Of a stretch of DNA of 8,855 nucleotides, positions 1 through 5,847 are shown in pieces (the first letter of the stretch is position 1; each line of letters starts with the position of its first letter). Origin of the DNA: Spirochaetales bacterium (GTDB lineage Bacteria > Spirochaetota > Spirochaetia > Sphaerochaetales > Sphaerochaetaceae); assembly GCA_012800465.1 (NCBI GenBank), contig JAAZJI010000128.1, positions 1-8,855 of the forward strand, written 5' to 3'. The notes under the pieces are model-generated. The model ran no database searches, had not been told where the DNA came from, and was given only the letters and a program-made list of their open reading frames with translations. The position numbers were made by a program, and so were the translations under genes.

Positions 1-845
1 ATGAAGCCCTTGCCAAGCTGAGAAACACATGGAAGGAAAACAACGTCACCACGATCGCGATGGATTTTGAGGGTGAGTACAACCTTCACATCTACGGCGA
101 GCACCTCTGCCTCATCCAGATCTTTGACCGGACGACCTTCTACCTGATTGATCCCTTCGAGGTCTCGGTTCCCGAGCTGAAACGGTTTCTGGAGGACGAG
201 TCGCTGGAGAAGATCATGTTCGATTGCGCCAGCGATGCCGCCCTGGTCCGAAAGAACCACGCGATCACCCTGAAGAGGGTCTACGACCTCAGGATCGCCG
301 CGAAGCAGCTGGGGATGGACGGGGGACTCTCGAAGGTGCTCGACCACTATCTTCCCGAGCGGACGCGGCGCACGAGCGGATCGAAGAAGAAGCATCAGCA
401 GACCAACTGGCTGCTGCGCCCGCTTTCCCAAGAGCAGATCCGCTACGCCCTGGAGGACGTGGAGCATCTCTTTTCCCTCAAGGCCCTGATCGTCGCCGAT
501 CTTAAGAAGCGGGGGCTCAAGGAGAAGACCCAAGCATTGATGGAACGTGCAGGGCTGCCCAAGGGACCCGATAGACCCGCCTGGACGAAGTATCCCGCCT
601 ACCGCCACCTCTCAAAGGAGGAGCGGATTTTGCTGAAGCATTATTATTTGGCGCGCGAGCACGTCGCCAGGCGGAGGAATGTGCCGGCGGTCCGAATCAT
701 GGACAAGAAGCTCGTCTTGAAGATGGCGAGAGCGAAGCCGCGGAGCCGGGCGGAGTTTGAAGGCTATACGCAAAGAAACGATCTCTTGACGGCGCTGCTG
801 GAGGCTCATGCCAAAGCCATGAAGGAGATCGCCTCCCTGGCCTGA
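1..845 (+). CDS. RNase D-like 3'-5' exonuclease with HRDC-like domain (5' end outside window)
   Basis: DEDDy-family 3'-5' exonuclease resembling ribonuclease D, which trims 3' ends of tRNA precursors and other structured RNAs in the cytoplasm. The frame is open to the left edge from base 3, so the ATG at base 60 is not the true start: it lies only one codon before the first catalytic aspartate, and 19 in-frame residues precede it. Counting from base 3, motif I is D21-x-E23, motif II contains D78 (CASDAAL), and motif III is Y148-x3-D152 within the RNase D-like stretch WLLRPLSQEQIRYALEDV. All DEDDy residues are present, spaced nearly as in E. coli RNase D. Residues ~202-277 look like one HRDC domain (helical, with NVPAVRIMD and LVLKMARAKP). 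With about 280 visible residues it is shorter than the two-HRDC E. coli enzyme. Its 3' end overlaps the convergent gene by 40 bases. RNase D proper versus a paralogous DEDDy exonuclease cannot be settled here. Confidence 0.88.
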   Translation, partial: EALAKLRNTWKENNVTTIAMDFEGEYNLHIYGEHLCLIQIFDRTTFYLIDPFEVSVPELKRFLEDESLEKIMFDCASDAALVRKNHAITLKRVYDLRIAAKQLGMDGGLSKVLDHYLPERTRRTSGSKKKHQQTNWLLRPLSQEQIRYALEDVEHLFSLKALIVADLKKRGLKEKTQALMERAGLPKGPDRPAWTKYPAYRHLSKEERILLKHYYLAREHVARRRNVPAVRIMDKKLVLKMARAKPRSRAEFEGYTQRNDLLTALLEAHAKAMKEIASLA

Positions 846-1711
846 ACGAGCAGGGAAAGGGTCCGGCAGATCGGGGTGGAAATTCCGTGTTTCCTCCCCA
901 AGGTGACCACCGATCCGGCGAACCACTCGTTTTCCGTCACCCGCCCCGCTTCCAGGTCCTGGCACATCGAAGTCTTTCCATCGCCCAGGGTGATGACCAG
1001 TTCGTGGTTCTCCTTGATGAAGGAATCGGGGATGTGAACCCCTTCGGCCGACGCCACCGCCTGCACTTCGGAACACACCCCGTAGGCGAGCTCTTTCACC
1101 GCCTGTTGGTCAAGCTGCTCGTAGGTCGCCAGCAGCAACCCGCTGATCGTATTGTACGCGGTATTGAGCATGAACTTGTTCCATTGCATCAGGTGGATGT
1201 CTCTCGGCACGACCGCATCGATGCCCGCCGAAGCGAAGAGCTCCGACAGCCGAGCGATTCGATCCGTCGATGAATTGTCCCGTTCCCCGAAAACGATCCG
1301 CCCTTCGGCGGTGAACTCGATCCGATTGCCCACGTGGGTGGAGTTCAGGCCCACGGCGAAACCGTGAAGGATCTTCTCCCACCCGAACGCTTCGGCCAGG
1401 ACCCCTTCGCTTTCGATCCCGTTCAGCAGGGTGAGGATCGTCGTGGAGGGGCCGACGATCGGCTTCATCTCCTCGATGACGGCCTCCAGGTGATGGTTCT
1501 TCGTGGCGACGATGATGAGATCGACCGATCCGATCTCATCGGCGATTTTATACGCAAACGGGGCGCGTTCGCCGTTGATGATGATTCCGTCCCGAAGGTA
1601 GCGCTCTTTCCGCTTCTCATCCACCAGGAAGGACAGCGAGCACACCCGGTTCAGGCGTTGTCCATAGAGGGCCCCTACGGCCCCGGCTCCGACGATGACG
1701 ATATTCTTCAT
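806..1711 (-). CDS. Ketopantoate reductase family protein (2-dehydropantoate 2-reductase, ApbA/PanE-like)
   Basis: A 301-residue NADPH-dependent oxidoreductase of the ApbA/PanE family. The pantothenate-pathway member reduces 2-dehydropantoate to pantoate in the cytoplasm. The N-terminus carries a Rossmann glycine motif, GAGAVG (residues 8-13). K71 and N97-G98 match the conserved NADPH/substrate-side positions. The C-terminal helical domain has the expected catalytic Lys (K179 in WNKFMLN), N183 and N187, and the acid E260 in AGRVTENE, preceded by SMCQD. Length is normal for the family. The ATG overlaps the stop of the upstream M20 peptidase gene by four bases (ATGA), suggesting translational coupling; a GAGGAG lies about a dozen bases upstream of the ATG. 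No other pantothenate genes are nearby, so the real substrate may be a different 2-oxo acid. The 3' end runs 40 bases into the convergent exonuclease gene, with no terminator visible. Confidence 0.88.
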   Translation of the reverse strand: MKNIVIVGAGAVGALYGQRLNRVCSLSFLVDEKRKERYLRDGIIINGERAPFAYKIADEIGSVDLIIVATKNHHLEAVIEEMKPIVGPSTTILTLLNGIESEGVLAEAFGWEKILHGFAVGLNSTHVGNRIEFTAEGRIVFGERDNSSTDRIARLSELFASAGIDAVVPRDIHLMQWNKFMLNTAYNTISGLLLATYEQLDQQAVKELAYGVCSEVQAVASAEGVHIPDSFIKENHELVITLGDGKTSMCQDLEAGRVTENEWFAGSVVTLGRKHGISTPICRTLSLLVQAREAISFMALA

Positions 1712-2775
1712 CCGACTATGATCTCCTCGATCAGGGATGCCAGACGTTCCAGCTCGACGAGCGGAATATGTTCTTCTTTGGAATGGGCGTTCTCATAACC
1801 GACAGAGCAGGTGAGGGTGGGGATTCCCAGGCCGTTGAAGATGTTGGCGTCGCTACCCCCTTGCGTCCTCTTCAGTTCGACCGGAATCTTCAACACGTCA
1901 CACGCTTCAATGAAGCGTTTGACGACCGGAGTGTCGGCTTGATGTCGGTACCCTTCATAGAGGCGATGGTGATGGACATGGACCGTTCCTCCCGCCGAGG
2001 CGGCCTTCTCCTCCAGGATTTCGACCATGTGGGCGATCTGCTTGTCGATTTTCTCTTCATCCAGGCTTCTTGCCTCGAAGCTTATCGTCGCCTCGGCGTT
2101 GACCACGTTTGTGGCCCCGGGTGCGACGAAGGAACCCACGTTCGCCGTGGTCTCCTCATCGATGCGCAAGAGGTGCATCGCGGCGATCGCCTCCGAACCG
2201 ATTCTGATCGCGCTGACTCCCTCTTCCGGCTTGAAGCCGGCATGGGCGGCTTTCCCGCCGATGACCACATCCAGGCGGTCGTGCCAGGAGGCCTGGATGA
2301 TCGCCCCGCCGACCGGGCCGGAGGCATCGAACGTATATCCGAAGGCAACACCGTCCAACAGCGAACGATCGACCTGCTTCGCACCGGCAAGTCCCGTTTC
2401 TTCAGCGGTGGTGAAGAGCACCACCAGCGGAGGGTGCTTCCTGTCCTCCGAGACGACCTTTTCCAGGGCATGGAGCAACGCCGCGACCGCGGCCTTGTCA
2501 TCCGCCCCGAGGGCGGTGGTCCCGTCGCTTCGGATGATCCCGTCCTCGACGACCACGCGAGCTCCGACGGCCAGATCCACCGTATCCATGTGGGTGTTGA
2601 GCAGGAGGGCATTCCCCTCGCCCTCAAGGTACCCGTAGAGATTTCCGGCTTCGTCATATCGGGTGCTGAACCCCGACGCCAGAAGCTTCTGCTCCACGAA
2701 CAGCGCGACCCGATCCTCTTCAAAGGAGGGCGAATCAATCGCTACAAGGTTTTTAAAGATATCAAGCAAGTCCAT
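1708..2775 (-). CDS. M20-family metallopeptidase, PepT-like
   Basis: A 355-residue cytoplasmic dizinc aminopeptidase-type enzyme of the M20 family, closest in feel to the tripeptidase-like (PepT2/PepT-like) branch, which removes N-terminal residues from short peptides. Metal and catalytic residues are all visible: H62-x-D64 (THMDTV), bridging D92 (GADDKA), general base E125 and ligand E126 (AEETG), D150 (FDAS), and H331 (NAHSKEEH). H178 (GKAAHAG) opens the lid/dimerisation domain (~residues 165-275), and GGSDAN near 306-311 is typical of the family. No signal peptide is seen. An in-frame stop lies only ten bases upstream of the ATG, so the start is well bounded. No Shine-Dalgarno precedes it; the sequence just upstream is GCTTGCCCC. 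First gene of a two-gene unit with the reductase, overlapping it by ATGA. Substrate specificity is inferred from family resemblance only. Confidence 0.9.
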   Translation of the reverse strand: MDLLDIFKNLVAIDSPSFEEDRVALFVEQKLLASGFSTRYDEAGNLYGYLEGEGNALLLNTHMDTVDLAVGARVVVEDGIIRSDGTTALGADDKAAVAALLHALEKVVSEDRKHPPLVVLFTTAEETGLAGAKQVDRSLLDGVAFGYTFDASGPVGGAIIQASWHDRLDVVIGGKAAHAGFKPEEGVSAIRIGSEAIAAMHLLRIDEETTANVGSFVAPGATNVVNAEATISFEARSLDEEKIDKQIAHMVEILEEKAASAGGTVHVHHHRLYEGYRHQADTPVVKRFIEACDVLKIPVELKRTQGGSDANIFNGLGIPTLTCSVGYENAHSKEEHIPLVELERLASLIEEIIVG

Positions 2776-2839
2776 GGGGCAAGCTTAGCACAAAGCGGGG
2801 AGACAGAGAAGAAAGGTGACGGCGCAGGAAGACGTTTCC

Positions 2840-2869
2840 GTGTCACGCCCTGAAGGTGTGTGCTATTCT
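2840..2869 (+). promoter_or_regulatory. Candidate sigma70-type promoter for the alpha/beta hydrolase gene
   Basis: TATTCT at 2864-2869 is preceded by TG at 2861-2862, giving an extended -10 element. GTGTCA at 2840-2845 matches TTGACA at four of six positions with an 18-base spacer. It lies about 40 bases upstream of the hydrolase start, in the divergent intergenic region. Found by eye only. Confidence 0.4.
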
Positions 2870-2907
2870 GGAGATGAAAACCGGGGTATGTGATTGGAGG
2901 GTGTTTC

Positions 2908-4044
2908 ATGGAGTTGCTTGGATCGTTTAGCCGATATGTCAGCCAACAGCTTGACAACCGAAAGGTTGATGGTATCAAGAAAGAGGAGTTTCGAACCTCT
3001 TTAGCTGCGGCATTGCTGATGCCGGCCTTTGAGAAGCCGACCGTGACAAGTATGTGGGTACGGGAGCATGAGGATCTTCGGATCGAACAACTGACATGGG
3101 AAGTCGGATTCGGCCGAAGTGAAGGGTATCTTCTGTCTCCTCTGGATGCGAAGGAAAAGCTTCCCGGCATTCTCGCCCTCCATGACCATGCCGGGGAGAA
3201 GTACTGGGGGAAGAGCAAGATCGCCGACATCGGTGAAGAACCCGACCGATCCCTGGTTGAACACCGAAGGCGGTACTATGGCGCCAGGGCCTGGGCCAAT
3301 GAACTGGCCAAACGGGGCTATGCGGTCTTCGTTCCCGACCTCTTGGGCTTTGAAAGCCGAAGGATCAGGGTCGGTGAGTTGCCACCATCGCTCATTCAGC
3401 ACCTGTTGGCTCCTCCGCTTGAGATCGTCGAAGGAGGAACCTATCGGAACGAAAACCTTGTCTTGGACGACAGTCTTGAAAGCAGGGTCGCGTACAACGC
3501 CCTTGCCCGCGGACTGGAGCACGTCATCGCGAAAGTGTTGATGAGCGGTGGCTACACGTGGGCGGGATACACGGCCGCCGAAGACCTGGTCGCCTTGGAT
3601 ATCCTCTCCGAGCACGAGCTCGTCGACGGCTCCCGCCTGGGCTGCGGGGGCTTGAGCCTCGGAGGGTTGAGGAGCGTACTGCTCGGTTCGCTCTCTCCGA
3701 AGATCCAAGCAAGCTTCGTGACGGGGTTCATGACCACCTTCAGGGACCTGGTGGACGCCAAAGCGGCGGATCATACCTGGATCGCCTATGCTCCAAATCT
3801 CAGCCGCCTGGGCGAGTTCGGCGACCTGCTGACGGCTCATGCGCCGAAGCCGCTTCTGGTCCAACATGGAAAACGGGATTCGCTCTTCACCTTCGGTGAA
3901 GCGGAGCGAAGCGCTTTACGGATCGGAGAGCACTACAAGGATGATCCGGACAAATTCATCTTCACCGTCTATGACGAACCCCATCTCTTCAATGAGCGGA
4001 TGCAGGAGGAGGCGTTCGGGTTCTTTGATCATTTCCTGCACTAG
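2908..4044 (+). CDS. Alpha/beta hydrolase, esterase-like (dienelactone hydrolase / acetyl-xylan-esterase-like fold)
   Basis: A 378-residue cytoplasmic serine hydrolase; substrate unknown. The probable catalytic triad is S250 in the nucleophile elbow GGLSLGG, D324 in GKRDSLF, and H359 in DEPHLFN. An LHDHAGEKYWGK stretch (H92, H94) after the first core beta strand resembles the oxyanion-side loop of large dienelactone-hydrolase/Abhydrolase_7-type proteins. A long insertion (~residues 115-235) probably forms the cap. I choose the ATG at 2908 rather than the in-frame GTG at 2890 because GGAGGG at 2896-2901 sits six bases before the ATG and falls inside the coding region of the longer form. No signal peptide is seen. 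It is divergent from the M20 peptidase gene and followed after 46 bases by the OsmC-family gene, probably in the same operon. The esterase label is a fold-level inference. Confidence 0.82.
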   Translation: MELLGSFSRYVSQQLDNRKVDGIKKEEFRTSLAAALLMPAFEKPTVTSMWVREHEDLRIEQLTWEVGFGRSEGYLLSPLDAKEKLPGILALHDHAGEKYWGKSKIADIGEEPDRSLVEHRRRYYGARAWANELAKRGYAVFVPDLLGFESRRIRVGELPPSLIQHLLAPPLEIVEGGTYRNENLVLDDSLESRVAYNALARGLEHVIAKVLMSGGYTWAGYTAAEDLVALDILSEHELVDGSRLGCGGLSLGGLRSVLLGSLSPKIQASFVTGFMTTFRDLVDAKAADHTWIAYAPNLSRLGEFGDLLTAHAPKPLLVQHGKRDSLFTFGEAERSALRIGEHYKDDPDKFIFTVYDEPHLFNERMQEEAFGFFDHFLH

Positions 4045-4090
4045 CCTATCATGACGAGTATGAGTATCGTTGAGGCAAGGAGTGATGAAT

Positions 4091-4525
4091 ATGAGTGATG
4101 ATCATAGCTATACGACGAACGTGGAGTGGACCCGGAGCAGGAAGGGAGCGTTGTCTTCACCCGGGCTTCCCACGATGGAAGTCGCGACCCCTCCGAACTT
4201 CCCCGGAGGTCATCCGGGGATCTGGTCGCCGGAACACCTCTTCGTGGCTGCCGCCGAGGTGTGTCTGATGACGACGTTCTTGGCGATCGCCGAAAAATCG
4301 AAGCTTGAGTTCCTCGCCTATCGATCGAGCGCGACCGGAATGCTGGGCAAGCTCGACCGCGGGATGTTCGTGGAGAGCATCGTTCTCAGGCCAAGGGTCG
4401 TGATCGCTGATGAAAGCCTGCGGGAGAAAGCCCTCACGATTCTCGAAAAGGCGAAAAAACACTGTCTCATCTCGAAATCGATGGTGACGGAGATAAAAAT
4501 GGAGCCGGAGATCGTGGTAGGCTAA
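4091..4525 (+). CDS. OsmC-family protein (peroxiredoxin-like)
   Basis: A 144-residue protein of the OsmC/Ohr superfamily, whose characterised members reduce organic hydroperoxides with a pair of cysteines. Both cysteines are present: C58 in the central helix (AAAEVCLMTTFLAIA) and C125 in AKKHCLISKSM, the spacing and contexts expected for OsmC proteins. The WSPEHLFVAAA stretch just before C58 is the usual dimer-core signature. The start is placed at the ATG at 4091, because AAGGAG at 4077-4082 is eight bases upstream. An ATG at 4085 is too close to that site, and a TTG at 4070 precedes it. It follows the hydrolase gene by 46 bases with no terminator, so co-transcription is likely. Whether it detoxifies peroxides or acts on another thiol-reactive substrate is not shown by the sequence. 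Confidence 0.88.
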   Translation: MSDDHSYTTNVEWTRSRKGALSSPGLPTMEVATPPNFPGGHPGIWSPEHLFVAAAEVCLMTTFLAIAEKSKLEFLAYRSSATGMLGKLDRGMFVESIVLRPRVVIADESLREKALTILEKAKKHCLISKSMVTEIKMEPEIVVG

Positions 4526-4856
4526 ACAAAGCGCCTTCTTGTCGCCGTCGGACTTCTGAGCGCCAAGGACGGCTCGCTTGCGATCATCCACATGAACGAC
4601 ACCCGCTCGTTCCTGCCTGAAAGGAGTGACGAGCATACGGGCAGGACCGCTTCCCCCTCTACGGATTGCGGGGAGCGACCGATGTGCTCCTTCTCGACAT
4701 GCTCGGTTTCGATGCGATCAGGGCGTTCAACGCGAAGATCGCCATCGACCTTCAGGCCTACCGACTGCTTGTCCTCCGGGGAGTCCTTGATCGGAAAACC
4801 GGATACAGCCATGAAAAGGCGAACTCTTCGAGGTGCTGCCCGAGTCGGGGAAATAG
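4526..4856 (+). pseudogene. Decayed remnant of a 5'-nucleotidase (UshA-type) gene
   Basis: Three fragments in different frames, in the correct order, recall one exported 5'-nucleotidase. Fragment A directly follows the OsmC stop in the same frame: KRLLVAVGLLSA resembles a signal peptide start (codon ACA where an ATG would be expected), followed by IIHMNDTRSFLP (4580-4615), close to the metallophosphatase motif HxNDTHS. Fragment B (about 4651-4760, another frame) has ATDVLLLD joined directly to MLGFDAI, as in VLLLDAGD...LGYDAM but with the intervening segment lost. Fragment C (4818-4856, third frame) reads GELFEVLP, matching the C-terminal-domain hallmark G(D/E)L(F/Y)EVLPF, then soon hits a stop. 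An intact enzyme needs roughly 500 residues, so most of the gene is deleted. Intact homologues cleave extracytoplasmic nucleotides. The motif matches are from memory. Confidence 0.6.
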
Positions 4857-4857
4857 G

Positions 4858-4887
4858 ATGATGAGGGTATGGAAATGCCTTCATCGT
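4858..4887 (+). repeat. Inverted repeat overlapping the promoter of the envelope-protein gene
   Basis: GATGAGGG (4860-4867) pairs with CCTTCATC (4878-4885) across a ten-base loop, with one G.T pair; two further pairs (A-T and T.G) extend it outward. No T-run follows, so it is not a standard intrinsic terminator. It covers the -35/spacer region of the downstream promoter and could be an operator, or a weak end for the upstream transcript. Confidence 0.35.
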
Positions 4888-4888
4888 A

Positions 4889-4897
4889 TGGTATGAT
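4889..4897 (+). promoter_or_regulatory. Extended -10 promoter for the envelope-protein gene
   Basis: TATGAT (4892-4897) matches five of six bases of the -10 consensus and is directly preceded by TGG (4889-4891), an extended -10 element. The -35 region is poor (ATGGAA at 17-base spacing). Transcription would begin near 4904, giving a leader of about 24 bases before the ATG at 4928. Confidence 0.5.
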
Positions 4898-4927
4898 GAA
4901 CACGATTTTAAATGTGCAGGAGTTTCT

Positions 4928-5785
4928 ATGAAGCGAACAATACTCGTGGTCTTGCTCATCGTCGGTGTGAGCGCCGGTCTCGTCGCCCAAAGCGGAACGT
5001 TCACCGCAAAGCTCACCGGAGCGCTCGGTCCGGGAAGCATGGATCTCAAGGCGGAAGGAGCCTATCAGGTGAAGATCCCGATGCTTCAGGGGGAAGGACC
5101 CTTGTTTGAAGGCAACAATCTGAAAGTGAAGGGCGCTCTCGGCATCTCTCCGATCGCCGCTCAGGTCATCTTCGATGCGGTCCTGACCCCGGTCGCCCTT
5201 GCCGAGGTGAATCTGGGCGTCGCCGTCGGATCCGGTTGGGCTTTCCCGCTGTTGAAGATGAAGGGGCTCATCAAGGCCCCCGCCGAGGGCGTCGCGATGG
5301 TCGATGAGACCCTCAAAGGGGTGTATGTGAAACCGAAGGCCGGAATCGCCCTCCAGTTCGACACGGGCGCGGTCTTCGACTCGAAGTGGGCGAGCGTGGT
5401 CCTGCGGGCGCATCAGGAACTGAACTTCACCTACTACAGCAACGCGGAAAAGGATGAGCCGTGGGAGTTCGAGCTCAGCGGCGAGCTGTACAACTCCTTC
5501 AACTACAAGGGGGAGTACATCGTCGGCTACAAGCTGCCGCTCGAGTGGGTGAATCTGGTCGGGCTTCAGGTCCAACACTACGTCTTCGACGCGTTCAACC
5601 GGAAGCACGGAGGCCTGGTTGACGCTTCGATCCTGGTCAACAGCCCGTTTCCGGTCGTCGACGACCTTTCGCTCCTGATGGCGATCCAATTCACCAACTT
5701 CAAGGCGCAGCCCGATGTCCGGAACCGGGTCGTCGACCGGTTGCGCTTCAAGCGCGTTGCCCTGATCGCGACCTATTCGATCTGA
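4928..5785 (+). CDS. Exported protein, probable outer membrane beta-barrel, function unknown
   Basis: A 285-residue protein with a clear Sec signal peptide: MKR, a hydrophobic core to about residue 18, then LVA-Q, with likely cleavage after A20. The mature part has no further membrane helix. It is rich in alternating polar/apolar stretches (AKLTGALG, LKVKGALGI, VVLRAHQELNFTYYS) and ends in a strand-like RVALIATYSI, consistent with a small beta-barrel of about 265 residues. I do not recognise a named family with certainty; the style resembles lineage-specific outer membrane proteins of spirochaetes such as Sphaerochaeta. The start is supported by AGGAG at 4918-4922, five bases before the ATG. 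It appears to be a single-gene unit, with its own extended -10 promoter and an intrinsic terminator seven bases after the stop. No substrate or function is inferred. Confidence 0.78.
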   Translation: MKRTILVVLLIVGVSAGLVAQSGTFTAKLTGALGPGSMDLKAEGAYQVKIPMLQGEGPLFEGNNLKVKGALGISPIAAQVIFDAVLTPVALAEVNLGVAVGSGWAFPLLKMKGLIKAPAEGVAMVDETLKGVYVKPKAGIALQFDTGAVFDSKWASVVLRAHQELNFTYYSNAEKDEPWEFELSGELYNSFNYKGEYIVGYKLPLEWVNLVGLQVQHYVFDAFNRKHGGLVDASILVNSPFPVVDDLSLLMAIQFTNFKAQPDVRNRVVDRLRFKRVALIATYSI

Positions 5786-5791
5786 TCTTTT

Positions 5792-5819
5792 GACGCCCTG
5801 GAGAAGGAGGGTGTCTTTT
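5792..5819 (+). terminator. Intrinsic terminator after the envelope-protein gene
   Basis: GACGCCCT (5792-5799) pairs along its full eight bases with AGGGTGTC (5808-5815), including one G.U, around an eight-base loop, and is followed at once by TTTT (5816-5819). It starts seven bases after the stop codon. The short T-run suggests incomplete termination, which would matter because the transketolase start is only 28 bases further on and no promoter is evident in that gap. Confidence 0.65.
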
Positions 5820-5847
5820 CAATGTTGAACCATATATGGAGGATATG

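Noticed and set aside
1768..2853. Plus-strand open frame (361 codons) antisense to the M20 peptidase gene
   Set aside because: The minus strand encodes an M20 peptidase with every metal ligand; the plus frame has no recognisable motif and a composition typical of an antisense shadow.
2776..2907. Possible tRNA, small RNA or riboswitch in the divergent intergenic region
   Set aside because: No cloverleaf, conserved aptamer-like core or strong hairpin was found; a candidate promoter and a ribosome binding site account for the recognisable signals.
4727..5689. Minus-strand open frame (320 codons) across the envelope-protein gene
   Set aside because: It overlaps a plus-strand gene that has a signal peptide, ribosome binding site, promoter and terminator, and its own translation shows no domain.
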